Shown piece after piece: positions 22,035 through 35,009 of a DNA stretch of 64,000 nt; position 1 is the first letter of the stretch; each line of letters opens with the position of its first letter. Source of the DNA: Enoplolaimus lenunculus (Eukaryota > Nematoda > Enoplea > Enoplida > Thoracostomopsidae). A program made the translations under genes and the position numbers. The notes under the pieces were generated by a model, which searched no databases, was not told the DNA's origin, and saw nothing but the letters and a program-made list of their open reading frames with translations. Where the stretch lies: contig JASANG010003623.1 in the NCBI GenBank assembly GCA_030248215.1, forward strand, positions 186,001 through 250,000, given 5' to 3'.

Positions 22035-25000
22035 GCAAATACCTTGTTGTGGTATAAACCAATTGCTTTCCCTGTACGATTTAATTTTATATCGCCTGTT
22101 TAATGCCAAATGAAAAATGTTCGTGGTTTTTTAAATACTTCATTTTGTTGTGTATTAGGTTTGCCTGTCTAGGGACTTTATCAGCTTATATATGTTTGCT
22201 GTTCATGGGTAAATAGTAAGCGGCGGATTATAGGAGGGATATATAATCCTTTTAGAAATTTTTTAGCGACTGAAAAAAGTACAATCAAAAAGGCATGGAA
22301 TAACTTTTTTTGAGTCGTAAAAATGCAAAAAAAACTTTTTCACATGACGTTGTTTCCCCCCAAAAAGAAATCCTGGCTTTGGCCCTTAACGCTCCTGATG
22401 CGTTTTATTTAGATGGCTGTATACTTCGGCTAGAATTAGATTAGACTTAAGGCACACGAAGACCTGGAAACCATCGTATTTTTGCTGTTTGTTCATCATT
22501 TTTTCTGTTTAAAACAGGTGTAAGTTTATCGTAATAGCGGATGTAAAAGTGGTGTTTGTAATTTTTGACTTTAGTTCTGAAACGCTTACGGTAAACGCAG
22601 ACTTAGGAAATGGCCTGAAATTTACATGGAGGCGGAAGCTGAATCCATTGGACGCCATCTGGCTACAGGACCGGGACCACAATTTATTTCACAAAAGACT
22701 TAAAACAGAGGTGTGTACCTATAACGGAGGTATACCGATTATAACATGCCCATCACAATTCCTGTAATGGCGGAACCATATAAATTCCTGAAAAATAGGT
22801 CGAAACCTCATTTTACAGTCAAACCTTGTAGTTTCAAACATTAATTACGAACGCTGTTTAGGGTTCTAGGTCTGAGCGCCACACCTTGGATTCGCTCGTG
22901 CACATTGGATCGAACAAAGATGCGCTTTTGCCGTTTTTACAAATTAAGAGATATATATAAATTTTTACACTGTAATCTTGGCTGAGAGTGTAAATTACGC
23001 CCCACCCAAAAGAAATGCTGAAAACGTCCTGATTTCAACATATATGAGGTTTATAAAATTCGTTCCAACTGATTTAAGCAAATCCAGGCTTAAGCTAATA
23101 TAAAAAGATTTGAATATAATAATGAAACACTATATATTTATATAACGCAAGAACAAAGTTGAAAAAAATAACCAAAATTTTCAAAACAAGCCGTTTGTTT
23201 CACAGTTTAACGTATTAAAGGCAGAAATATAGTAAACAAAATCTAGACATTTTGAGCTTATTTTACATCGAGCGCTTTAATAGAACGAAAAATGTTTAAT
23301 TTACAAAATTTCATTTTAATATAAGTTGAAAAATATAGTTGAGCTAAAAATTGTCTATTTTGCGTCAATAAACAGTTTTAAGTTTTCGTTTGAGTTTTTA
23401 CGCTAATTATTGCTAACCTTTATCACGTGGTTACACCGAATGCCAGCTGTCAGCAACATGCAGTTGTTCGACGCCGTAAAGAAAAGTCATAAGTGACACC
23501 TCTTCATTCAAAATCTGATTATTTTGTTTCACATATTTTTCGGTTCTTGACCAGTTTCAGCGTTTAGAAAAGTCGAGAGGTTAAAATTTTTCTAGGACCG
23601 CCAAAATCCGATCAGTGGGGCTGTGCCCGCTTGCCCCCTTTCGGGCTACAGGCCTGCATGCACAGTGTGCGTTGCATTTTTTGGCCTACCTCCTTATTTA
23701 GGAGGGTCACATTTTTTAAGCAAACAATACAGATACGTGTTTATATTTTTATATGCAAGAAGCAATTCAGGGGCATTGCAACTGAAATCGACCAATACAA
23801 ATAAAGGAGATAGGGCAAAAACACAACTAGTGCTTGTACATTTTGTACCACGCACAAGTTAGCCAGTTGCACCACTATTGTGTAAGAGTATTGTCCACTC
23901 TTGTACAAAACTAATCGTGGATGATGCTCTCATCCAAGAGTATTCAGCCATATCCTGTGTTTCTGCGCGCTTTTGAGTTCACCGCCAATATTCGTAAGAA
24001 ATTCATACGATTGTTCAAAATCTATTCGTGCTAACTGTTAAGTGTGAAAATCAGTCCAACTCCAAATAACCGAGCTAAGTAAGAGAAAAACGCAACGTGC
24101 GCTGGTATTTTTTGCATCAAGCTAGACCTTTCAAGCTATATACTTTTGACTAAGAGCAATTAATCATACACTTTTGGGAAAAAAACTCGCTGCCTCAAAC
24201 AGTAGTTTAAACTCTATGGAGTCCAGTATTTTTAAATTGTACAACACCGGTTGTTGCCTGACAGAGGCAGCGGTGGATCCTGTAGTTTTTGACGGGGCGG
24301 GCGGTCTGATGAAAGTTATGAAACGCAATTTTTACTGTATGCTATATATGTGCAAATTTTCTTACGAAGGAAAATTGTAAGGTAGAGACCATACCACTGT
24401 ATCGCACAAACATTTTCTAAAAAGGGACGTACGCCCCCCGGCCCTGCCGCTGGATCCTCTAGTAGACAGAGGTATAATCGAATCGGCAGTCTCTTAGCCA
24501 ACTTGATAGTATTGTGGATCTGAAATTTAAATCTGTAACGGACTAAATCAAATTAAAAAAGTTGTTTCTTAATCCCGAAATGCAACATTCACAAATCCTG
24601 GAGTTACAACACTCGTACAAACGCTGATATGTGTTGAATCTTACACACATTTCACAATATACGCTTTATATTCAGACTTGGTTATGCACAATAGTCATCT
24701 TTAGGTTAGATTTCTGCTTTGAATCTAATTAATAATGAATGTATTCGTGATGCTGCTTGTGTTGTTTATTACCTTTGGTTTTGGCTGCATTTTGATTAGA
24801 TTCATATATCGTTATGCAAGCTAATATATTCTGAGCCAAACATAGTAAATTACCTGTAGGGAACAATACAAGGTCTCTGCATCTGGTTTCGGCGCCGGTG
24901 CAGTTTTTTTCCAAAGGTTTCAACAATTTCGGTGCTGAAATTTTTCGTTTTTAAACGTGTATTCGGCAGCGCAGGTTGATTTCATACTTCTGGAAGAATT

Positions 25001-25432
25001 TTAAAAAGCTTTCATCTCACAGACTTCTTAAAACTAAACTCGTGCGATATTTTTGATAATACTTTGTAAATTATTGTTAAAATTTGCAAATTCAACATTA
25101 TTTTTACGATCTAATTTTGCTTTACCTTCGGCTCAGGCTCCGCAAAATTTGGAGCATTCGGGGTTAGGTTTTTTCACCCCCCGTTGCGCCGTGATTATTG
25201 TTTACAGCTGAGGTTGAGGGATTCGGAATTGATGATTTCAAAACCAATAAAGGGGACGCGACGAACACTGTCATTAAAGTTAACACTTTCCCACCTATTG
25301 ATAGTTTCATTATAAATATATTTGTTACATATAAACGCAATTAAGTACTGTGCCAATAAATGGACTTATTATGTACAAATAATGCTTATAAGACAGAATG
25401 GGCCATTTCACTGAATCTATTTCAATACTTCG
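22035..25432. other. intronic DNA with fragments of repeats
   Basis: A Family A end fragment lies at about 23581-23656 (AAAATTTTTCTAGG to CGGGCTACAGGCCTG). Two GGATCCT-containing segments (24262-24284 and 24447-24470) flank about 190 bp and may be ends of another MITE. No gene is recognised. Confidence 0.4.
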
Positions 25433-25608
25433 CGAACCCGTAGCAAATGCGGGGAGGGCCAGGGGTGGAGGCTTCGTCCCGCTCCCGGAAAGATTTTGCC
25501 CCCCCCTAGAAAATTTTAAACATTGTTTGTAAGTCAACGAAAACCTTTGTATACCCCGCCTGAAAATTTTTTAGTTCCCTCTAGCAAGGTGAGCTGGCTA
25601 CGGTCCTG
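25433..25608. mobile_element. Family A hAT-like MITE with perfect 8-bp duplication
   Basis: Left end CGAACCCGTAGC, right end GAGCTGGCTACGGTCCTG, between perfect direct repeats atacttcg (25425-25432 and 25609-25616). Interior typical of the family. Confidence 0.88.
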
Positions 25609-25903
25609 ATACTTCGAAACAGATTTATCAATACACTGTTGTACAAGATACATGTATACCTACCTGGGCTTATTTCGCGGAATTAGAACACATAATACAT
25701 ATGGCTATCAAAATGTATAATCAAGCCCAGGGCCAAGGTTACGATTTATGACCAGCCTCACACACGGGTTACAACAAGCGTATGTTATTAAGCCCCCCAG
25801 TGATTCGCCGTGGCGCTTCATATATTAATATTTACAGAGGGTTTGCTGGTTTTAAGACATGCCCGCATCCCGCGCAACCTGTTTGTTAGCAAAACAGTTT
25901 TAG

Positions 25904-26034
25904 CACGGGCACGCGGTTGAAATAACAAGCTTACAAGAGGGCTAAAACTTGTCTATGTTTCTAGGGATGGGCCAAAATTTTCTAAAGTTGATGAGCCGCA
26001 TCCTACAAACCCTGCCTCCTCTGGCTACGGGCCC
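25904..26034. repeat. Family A MITE, diverged or internally shortened
   Basis: CACGGGC near the left, then AGCTTACAAGAGGGC, GGGCCAAAATTTTC, and the diagnostic right end CTCTGGCTACGGGCCC. No duplication was found. Confidence 0.55.
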
Positions 26035-26489
26035 TCTTTGAAACGACAGGAACTTTGTCCAATTTGAAAACGAATGTCAAAATAATCGTTGAATCAAAGC
26101 TGTCTGTCAGAGAATAGTATACAGTTTGCATTTTGCACCTGTATAGCGAGAGCAGCGACCTTTTAGCAAGAGCAGTATTCTCAACAGTGTATAGCACCTG
26201 TTGCTCGTTTAGATCACGTTTTTCAACAGCCGAAGTACCACACCTACGGTGCTGAAATTAAGCATAGCAACAGGATAGATGAAATGTGAATCGCGTCCGC
26301 AAAACCATTCCACCCTGCGGAAATTTTTCGCTTGGGTCCCTACGGGAATCGCCGTCATCTTGAATATTTCCTAGCGCGCTGATGCCTATGTAGGCTGTGA
26401 TGCAGATATCACAATTATTTGTAATCATTAATGAAATAAGCACTAAAGTTGTAAGAAAAATCATTCTTCTTTTCGCGTTTTTCGTCAGT

Positions 26490-27065
26490 CTTAGTCCAGT
26501 GCGGCTGCAAGGTCGTCCGTTTTGGAACGTATCTAACCACTTCGCCTGGTCAAACTCACGGTCAGGATATAGAAAGACGGCTCCTTGATGGTCGCGATGC
26601 TGCGTATCCAGTCATCGCTGCTTCGGATGGTCGCAGGCAACTTTTTATGTTGAAACCGATCTTCACCAAAAACCGCTATCCGCCTAGTGTGGCCGTCCTA
26701 GCGCAGCCGTTCAAGCATTTATTCCGGAAACGTGTGCGGCACAATAGCGGTTGCGAGTGTCCGCGTTGCAAACATGGCCGAAACGCGTCAGGCCAGTAAT
26801 CAGCCGTAACGTTTTCGTTTCCATAGCGGCCAGTCGACGTTCGTGTCCTTTAGCGGCTGTCCCACATTCGCGCACCGCATAGCGCGACGGGTCGAACGAT
26901 GCTGCGGTATACTATATTATTTCATTAGAGCTGCATTGGCTTGCAGCGGCGTGACTTCGTGGCGTAACTCGCCTTCTTCTGACAGCAGTCAATTCAGGTA
27001 TTTAAAGTACAGCAACGTGGTGGGAGTGCTTCGCGGATTTTGATCATACCCATTTCGTCCAGGTT
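26490..27065 (-). pseudogene. decayed non-LTR (LINE) reverse transcriptase, C-terminal part
   Basis: Read on the minus strand, disconnected frames give peptides typical of the end of a LINE reverse transcriptase. YFKYL and LLSEEGELRHEVT fall at about 26960-27010, corresponding to the FKYLGS...EI-R thumb region of the family. ETKTLRLITGLTRFGHVCN and DTRNRY fall at about 26740-26823, corresponding to the MRMLRWM-G-TR-D-VRNE-IR segment. Finally DQAKWLDTF lies at about 26520-26545. Stops and frame changes separate these blocks, so it is dead. GC content is higher than the surroundings, as expected of former coding sequence. The 5' part and the 3' tail are not recognised. Subfamily is uncertain; RTE-like is a guess. 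Confidence 0.7.
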
Positions 27066-27177
27066 GATCGACAGATGTTAGGTCTTGCAATTTAGTCGTT
27101 CCTTGTCTGGGTCAGTTGTCGCAGATCTGACTTATTATAGGTAGAAACATATATGTCGTCATAATATAGAGCGCAGG

Positions 27178-27757
27178 GGTCTTTTCCGTTATACCCACAC
27201 CAAGCGTTTACCCAAAAATTGTTGGAGTTTAAAACTTTTGGCATATTTGAGCTCTCATGACCTTCCTTGATCATTCCACGGCTAAATTTCAATTTTTGAA
27301 ACATTCTACTTTTAAGGTCCCAAGTCCTCCCGTGGGGACCCAAAATTTTTTTGCCGAAAAGTTTGACAAATCTTAATGGTGATAAATTTTCCGTAATTAA
27401 ACGATAGGCAAACGTATTATGATCAAAACAGACTTGGTTCCGTCACCAAATCCTTGGCAGCGCGCCAAATCAGTTATTTGACAATAACTTGTTAACCAAT
27501 TGTTTGATTGCGAAAAAGTTTACACCATTGAACTCATCTCTGCAAACTGCATCGAACGATATATAATTTACTTTTTGGCAAAAAAATTTTCGGTCCCACC
27601 CAAAGGGCATTTTGGTACCTTAAAAGTGGAATTTTTCAAAAATTAAAATTTAGGCGTGAAATGATCAGGCGAGCTCATGAGAATCTGAAATATGCAAAAA
27701 TTGTCAAAATCAAACCATTTGTGGGCAAATGCGGGCTTGGGGATAACGGAAAAGAAC
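27178..27757. mobile_element. Family E long-terminal-inverted-repeat element, full copy
   Basis: An element of about 580 bp whose two ends are long inverse copies (roughly 150-180 bp each). The left arm starts CTTTTCCGTTATACCCAC and contains ATATTTGAGCTCTCATGA and AAGGTCCCAAG. The right arm ends CTTGGGGATAACGGAAAAG and contains TCATGAGAATCTGAAATATG. The centre (GGCAGCGCGCCAAATCAG) matches the copy at 4963. Non-coding; superfamily not assigned and no clear target duplication was read. It sits about 110 bp from the LINE fragment. Confidence 0.75.
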
Positions 27758-29641
27758 CGAGGATAGTATGGAGCTGGACTCTGTAATGGTTTCGGTGAGT
27801 GTGACCATCACCTTTGCGAGCAGAAGCGGTGACAGCTCTTTGTCGTGGTGTACGCTAACCTAAATAAAGAACGGTTCCGACGTACTGGCGATGCTTCTTT
27901 CCTTCTGTAGTGCCTGTTTATTCCGGCGTAAGTTACTGCTCGTTTTAGCATACGGCTCTATAGAAGCATGCGCTGAAGCTGTATGAAAAACAATTAATGA
28001 CGATTATTTTGTGAATTGTTATTTCCCATATTTCGTAAGCTTTGATTGCTTGAAACAATCGAGACAAAGTCATTTGCTGCCAGTAGCAACAAATAATTGC
28101 TTTGCTCCAACCTACGACAGTATGCATTGCTGTAAATGCTACTCAAATATCTATAATCGGAGAATCACCATAAAATATTCATTCATAGGACAGAACTATG
28201 TATTATCAAGCCCATTCAGTGGTTATTGGCTGAGAGGTCAAAGGCAGAGGCGTAACCATCTGCTGAAAACTGAGGGTCCAAGCGGCTAAAAATAAGAGGT
28301 CGAGTTCTGAATAAAATTCGTTTGCATCTGCTCAATTCATGTATTAAACACGAAAGTATATTAAAGTATTCATTTTGAAAGCGTAAGTGGCCATATACTG
28401 AATATAAAATACTGAACTAAAAAAGTGTTTTACAACTTAGTGAAAATTAATTTAACAAGAATTTGCTAAATCACGGCTCTATGTAAATCATAGAAAAGAT
28501 AACGAAATTTTGTTGCTTCACAGTCAATTAGCGCCTTTGCGAATACTTCAATTCATCCATACGTAGTTCCAGTTACAATACACAGGGGAATTTTTAAAAA
28601 ATGCTTATTTATACCATTTATTAGACCGTAAAATTTTGATGCCTCATTAGCTAAGTAATTGTGTACAGATTCATTTTATACATATTTATCGCTTGAAAGA
28701 TAAAACTTAACAGCTTGGAGGGCATTTTAAATTTTCGTAGCTTTAGTGTCGAATATTAACAATATTTTTTAATCTCCACCGCAGCTCAGCGACTTTGCAT
28801 GTAAATTTCGTCAGCGTTAGCATCCCAACTATCTGGATTGGCAAAGACGAGGGTAAGGGGAACTCATATACCCCCACTTCAATTAATTCAACGAAGTTTT
28901 GCATTTGCTTGAAAAGAATAGGCAAAATATGTGGTCATTGACACTTTCCGCTGTTCTTTCGAATATTTTTCCCAACATTTAATGCTAAGGCTCAAGTTAA
29001 AGTTTAGACTTAAGCTCAAGCTTAGATAAAAGCTTTGCAATTGGTAAGCTTACGTAAACATTGTAGTAAGCCTTGACCTATCAAGCCTATTTAACGCAAA
29101 TGTGGGTCTCCGAGACCCATAATCAAGCCTCGCAAAGAATACCGTAGCCTGTTGAGAAACTTCTTTGAGTAGATATTGCAAATTACAGCTATATATACTA
29201 TGGGGACAGCCTGTTTCAAAGGATTTGCCAAAAATCCGGGAAGACGCCGCGATTCAAAGCGCATGCCCGTTGCGCTCAAGTCAAGTATGCTTCTACTGTA
29301 TCACACAGTTAGTTACGGCAATAACTTTTTTCCGGCATATGTGCTTATATATGACAATCTTTGCTTTACATAGGCTTGTGCAAATATTCTGACGTTGGGT
29401 ATATTTTCAAGCCGAACAACGTTCTTTCATATTTTGTAGTTTATTTGTGGCTTAGTGTATAATTATAAATCGTGTTCGACCCACAATATATCTGTAAACC
29501 TTTCAAACAATGCCTGGTAATTGAAAAATATAGCCTTATATTTTAAATTGCTAGTTTTATAAAAAAGTATATGGCGTCAAACTCTATAAGATTATGGATT
29601 CTTAATCGGAACACTGTCAACTATGTTAACACAACTAAAAT
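27758..29641. other. intronic DNA, nothing recognised except a telomere-like patch
   Basis: A decayed telomere-like patch lies at about 28983-29085 (GCTCAAG, TTTAGACTTAAGC, AAGCCTTGACC), with hexamers on opposite strands in the two halves. No gene was recognised. Confidence 0.4.
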
Positions 29642-29910
29642 CCCTATTCACACATGCAAGTTTTTGCTGCGAAAACTTGAAGCTGCAATTTGCACATGCA
29701 AGTTTTGTCCAAAATCCGCTTCGAAAAACTTGCAGCTGCAAATAATTCATTAAAAATCATAGCTTGGAATTTAGTTCACATGTTTGAATACCCATGCAAG
29801 TTAATGAATTTATTGCAGCCGCTTTCTTAATGGCTGATCAAAAAATACAAGTTCTGCGTGCAATTGTAGCTGCAAGTTCTCGCAGTTAAAACTTGCACGT
29901 GTGAATAGGG
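29642..29910. mobile_element. MITE with CCCTATTCACACATGCAAG ends
   Basis: A 269-bp element with terminal inverted repeats: CCCTATTCACACATGCAAG at the left, CTTGCACGTGTGAATAGGG at the right. The motif TGCAAGTTTT and its inverse recur internally several times (GCAAGTT / AACTTGCA), giving a highly foldable body. No target duplication was recognised; family unknown. Confidence 0.8.
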
Positions 29911-32436
29911 CATAACATTTTAAAATTATCTTCAGTGTAGTATAAACCAGACACGTGTACAAGAAAGAGATAAAATGTTGAAAATATCCTTTAAAATGTT
30001 TGGAGATGAAAAACAGCCTTTTGAAATATTATAACCCTCAGGATACAAGAGGTCCAGAAGAAGTTTCACTTGAGGTCATACCGTTGCGAATGAGAATTCT
30101 CGCTACGCTCCTGATATTTACGAGTCATAGTATAAGCTGCGTTCACGGCTTTTAATATATCTTTCTTAATCTTGTTAAATATTGCAGTAGTGACTACAAT
30201 TGATATGAATAAGATCATAGCTTTACAATGATCTGTTCATAACTACTCTGTTGCCATAACAAACTTCAAATATTAACTGATTCAAGCCCAACCAATTAAC
30301 CAACAGTGCATCGTTAGTATACGATTTATATACTGGACTTTACTTAGTTTAGGGCCGGCATTAAGTAAATTTAAGATCAGAATTTACTACTTTTATATCT
30401 ACAGTTTTAAGTTTTCAATCCGAGCCTGTAGGCAGACGGTGCGTAGAAAGGCTCATTATCAGGCCAGAAATTACGGAGGGGACGAGACGGGTGCCACCTC
30501 ACTCATTACGAACAGCTTTGCCACAATTCGGTACAAATTGTTCATCTCTATTAAAAAATTCTATATTAGGAAAAATTTCGTTTGCCCCTTTTAAAAACCT
30601 TCGTGCACCCCTACTATGTATTTCTGTACCCCCCCCCCAAATTTTAATCTTTTTAATAAGCTATAGCCCCAGTTATAAATCACATGAAATGAATTTTTGA
30701 CCACCTAAAGTATGTTGAGTTGACTATGGCCTACTACAATCTTTATTTATAAACGAAAGTTTTTGACCAAAACAACTTTGTATTATAGTGACGCTGTTGT
30801 GAACCACTGGAAATCACAGAGATGCTTTTGTTAGTGTGTTTTTGTCTCGATTCTTTTGTTATTACCACTGAAAAATAAACAAATCTTTACCTACAACAGT
30901 ATTATATCATGAACCGAATATACAGTTTGGTATTTCAATTTTAAGTCGCACGTTTCCATTAAAAAGTGTAAAGGGTGTAAAATCTATTAAATACTATAAG
31001 TATCCTGAACGGTTACATGTTTTACCAAGAAATATTAGGTTTATGCAACTTTTTTAAAAGAATTTGCTTGCCGGCTTGCCCTGACACTTTTCTATTTTGA
31101 AAATTTTAGCCTGGACTATTTCCATGAATTGCTACAGCGTTGTGGTGCACTGGATCGATGTTATAAAATATACCGTGGCTGGCAATTGTTTAGTGCTCTT
31201 AACAGATAAAACTTCTATAAACTGTGATCTGGCATACCTACTGGAAAAAGCAACAATTACAGGATCAGTGTTTTAGGAAATTTAGGCAAACTTAGTATTG
31301 CAAACTGCAGCGATAGACAAGTGCCGCAGAGGTTAGGAAAACATCTGTTTTTTATTTGTTTTGATTAGAATCATTGCTTAGATTTCGCAACACTTACGTG
31401 CCAAAAACTGCAATTAAAAATTTTTTTGGAGCATTGGCTTGTTGTGTTCAGGAGAACATCGGCGACAGTTTCACTTTGGCAGACCTAAAACGCCATCCCG
31501 AACCAAATCTCTGACTAGACAATCATTTAGCATTATTACTAATTCGATCGCAGTGCCGTTTCTTTGCGTCCCTGGAAGAATTTCTGGGGTGACAGCTTTG
31601 TATGTTTCCCAGATTGCGGTGAAAAATAGGTCAGCTCAAGAACGTTTCTGCAGTGTTTTTGCCGTGTTTATTATACCTGTAGAGAACACTTTATAAGACG
31701 TTTTAGTGTTTATTTTCTTATAACAAAGCATTAATTGCAAGTGTGTCGAAACTTGCGCTGATATTTTCGCTCCTCTATGTTTCGCTGAGTAACAAAAGTT
31801 TTATTTATGCCGCCGTTCTGTGTAGGTCTGGCATGTTTGGCCAACGTACGCTTCAAGGGTGTATGTATCCGAATTGAACCACGAGGAGAAGGGTTTATCC
31901 TTAATAAATTTAATCAATAGCGAAAATTTTTGATCATCGCTTATAAATTACGCAGCAAAACCCGTTTACTTCTGGTGAAATTTTTTGTGCAGTTCTAATA
32001 TGTTGGACCGGTTACGTGACGTGTAGGATACGATTTTATTCTTGAAAATTATTTTCGCCACCAATGTTAAAGGTTCTTTGTAAATTTACATCATTTTCTA
32101 AAATTGGACCCGACGAGCTGTGAACTCCTACGCCTTGTTGTGGTTTCGCTGTGGTACGGGTGTTCAGCACAAATTTACAAATACTGTGAAACAGCGCAAA
32201 GAAATGGTTTAAATTTTTTTAAGATTTCATAGTATATACGGTATTTTTGGCTAGCGGATTACTTTTATCGTAAAAAGTTGTTGGAGCGACTCAGAGAATA
32301 TGTACAAATAGCACTTATAGTTGAATTGCAATGGAAAAGTTTTAGTACTGAATTTGTTTAGAATTAAATTTCACTTGTAATATTTTTTGCGACGACTTCG
32401 CAACACTTTTCACCTTAGAACATATTAAGATGTGTG
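29911..32436. other. intronic DNA, nothing recognised
   Basis: AT-rich. A poly-C tract (ten C near 30630) and the flanking TTCTGTACCCC text look like the interior of a MITE. The 85-codon open frame at 31439 has no recognisable motif. Confidence 0.4.
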
Positions 32437-32833
32437 CAATAGCGGATCCATGGGGGGACACCCCGGCCGTGGCCTTCCCCAACAGCATCTCAACAAAAAT
32501 TATATAGAGTCAGGTAGTTCTAACTGATTCAAAAACAGAAACAGATGTTGCTGAATCTGACTGGATTTTGCTTTTTCAAAACTGAACTGGCTTTCGAATC
32601 AGAGCCTTTAATTTATGCCTGTTTGAAACCAAATCTGAATCTATGCTGTTGCCCTGCTGTTTAGATCTAAATTTCGTTGATGCGTTAGTTTTATTTGTGA
32701 TTCATCTCAATTAAACGAACGTAAAGAAGTAAATTTTATGGCAATAGTTCGTGGTTTGTATGGGTCGAAAATAAGTTTATGACTTGCGAAATTTTGCCCC
32801 CCTCCCCATTTTGAGATCCTGGATCCGCCACTG
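32437..32833. mobile_element. Family B hAT-like MITE, long form, perfect 8-bp duplication
   Basis: Left end CAATAGCGGATCCATGG, right end CCTGGATCCGCCACTG, between perfect direct repeats gatgtgtg (32429-32436 and 32834-32841). Interior blocks are CACCCCGGCCGTGG, CAACAGCATCTCAACAAAAA, AAAAACAGAAACAGATGTTG and a C-rich tract near the right end. It shares the long interior with 34091-34503. Confidence 0.92.
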
Positions 32834-32933
32834 GATGTGTGTGGCCCCAATATTAAACAATAATACAGTGTCACAGGCAACGAACAAATTCATTCTTTCC
32901 CTTCGCATGTTTATATTCTCATTTTGAATGTTA

Positions 32934-33131
32934 GGGTTACGCTATACTTGTCATATATACGGCGCAATACGTCACCCGCACGTCGCCGTCCGTAAATGTT
33001 CGTCACCATGCGGCATCGTACATGAATAATTCGAGTACGATTCTGCAGCGCGACATGTTGACGGGCGGTGACGAACGGTGACGTACATGTGACCGACAGC
33101 ACCGGACGCCATCAAAGGTATAGCGCTACTG
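32934..33131. repeat. Family L CG-rich MITE-like repeat
   Basis: Starts GGGTTACGCTATACTTGTC and ends GGTATAGCGCTACTG, which are inverse (GT-CGCTATAC). The interior is dense in CGTCACC/GGTGACG motifs. Related copies: 16970-17090 and 62571-62705. The short open frame on the minus strand is a shadow. Confidence 0.65.
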
Positions 33132-34090
33132 TTACTACTGCCTTTGATATCATTTTTATAGGACTACAGAACCTAGGTTTCGTTAACCCGATTTGAGAGT
33201 TTAGGGATTGTTTCATATGTTACTTTAATTACCGACGAATTATTGTTATTCAAAATGTGAAATTTCTCATCATATTGTTCAAGCAATCAGATGCTGCAAA
33301 ATTACATTCGTGTATATATTTGGCAAAGCAGCAAATCGTGCGTTTTGTATTTCTCGCACTTATAGACAACTCAACATGCTAGGGGCAAATTTCGCAACAT
33401 GGTTTTCACTTGACCTACAAGGCACATTATTTTCTAAGAAGGTTAGCCAAAAACCCTCAACGGCTCATCCTTTTGGCTACAGGCCTGGTCTCTGGTAGAA
33501 CGTATCAAATTATTTTTTTCTTTAAAGCAGGCATTACATATAACTTTGCGCGTATAACAACAAAACTCGAACGCTAACGATATCAGTAAACAATATCGAA
33601 AAATCTTACACGTGTTGTTCTTGACACGATACCAGATTTCTGGTTTTACGTTTTGCTTGTTGTTTCTCAAAAGAAACCCTTTCATCCTATACATCATCAT
33701 CATCTGTAGAATGGGTAAAAGATTTAAAAAATATGCTTTGTGTACCCATCGCGTTTTATTAGCGCCGGTATAGCAAAGCATATGCATACAATATTCAGCA
33801 AAGCTTTCACTTTTTTCTAATGGTTTCTTCGTTTGATGAACGGCTGATTTTATGATTTATGGTATAAGATCTCAAGGTTGTAGGTTCTAATTTTGTTTCC
33901 TTGACGTAGTTTTGTTAAGGACGGAGTATTGGTTAAAAGAAACTGTAAGGGTTGTGTTATGCTTTTTGTATAATTTTATAATGTCGTCGGTTACCGTGCG
34001 GTAGCGTACGCAAATTGCCGTCTCTTGATATCGTGGAATCATGCGGCGACTATTGCGTAACCCCAGGAGGTACATTTTATGGCGTTCACT
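33132..34090. other. intronic DNA, nothing certain
   Basis: A fragment at about 33455-33490 (CAAAAACCCTCAACGG to TTTTGGCTACAGGCCTGG) resembles a Family A right end. The 114-codon minus-strand frame at 33443-33787 shows no recognisable domain. Confidence 0.4.
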
Positions 34091-34503
34091 CAATGGCGGA
34101 TCCATGGGGGCCACCCCGGCCGTCCCCTCCAGCAGCATCTCGACAAAAATTATGTAGAGTATCAATTACTGTTGTACGCTGTTCCGAAAATAGCAGTTCT
34201 AACTCACTCAAAAACAGAAACAGATGTTGCTGAAGCTGTTCAAAACTGAATTGGCTTCCGAATCTGAGCCTTTCAATTTGTGCGTGTTTGAAACCAAGTT
34301 CGAACATATGTTGCCACCCTGTTGTTTTGATCTAAATCGCGTTGATGCGTTAGTTTTATTTGTGATTCATCTCTTGAACCAACGTAAGGAAGTCAATTTT
34401 GTGGCAATAGCTCGTGGTTTGTGTGTATGTAAAAAATAAGTTTATTAATACCTATGAAATTTTGCCCCCCCCCCCCCATTGTGAGATCCTGGATCCGCCA
34501 CTG
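34091..34503. mobile_element. Family B hAT-like MITE, long form, perfect 8-bp duplication
   Basis: Left end CAATGGCGGATCCATGGG, right end CCTGGATCCGCCACTG, between perfect direct repeats cgttcact (34083-34090 and 34504-34511). The interior is closely similar to 32437-32833, in the same orientation 1.26 kb away. A C-tract of 13 bases lies near the right end. Small open frames inside have no recognised product. Confidence 0.92.
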
Positions 34504-35009
34504 CGTTCACTTTCATGGCTACTTTCTCCCATACGTACGCTTAGGATTATGATACATTTTCGGAACAGACTTATCTGTGCCTAACTTTAAGTTTTAGCCT
34601 TTGGTTAGCATATGCCTTAACCTTAAGTGTCAAGAATGTGTACAGAAAGTATTTTCAAATTTCAATTTTTCAACCAGCTTTTCCTTCCCTTTGCTCAATT
34701 AAAATTAGGACCCTGTCTTCTTACTGCCTTAGATTTTTTGAAAAAACGCTGCATTTTAAGAAAGTGGACGGCAACTGTACGATTTTGTAATGGATTTGAA
34801 ATTTTGTTTTGTAACAATTAAATTATTGATACACATTTAAGTATACGTTCGTTGAAAGGGTGTAATCAAGCCTTAAAAATATAATTATTTTCTTTTTTTA
34901 TCTGACAACTTTTAGCGACTACATGAAACAGCGGATCATGAGTTTATTTGGGATGTTTTATTCATATACCACGCCTATTTTATATCGTTTAATGTCCGAA
35001 TAACGCTTA

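Noticed and set aside
24230-24490. Possible complete MITE bounded by two GGATCCT segments
   Set aside because: The two segments are more alike as direct than as inverted repeats and no duplication could be read; left as unclassified.
27769-27801. ATGGAGCTGGACTCTG... ending at GTGAGT as a further alternative first exon
   Set aside because: It ends in phase 0, so cannot join exon 2 in frame.
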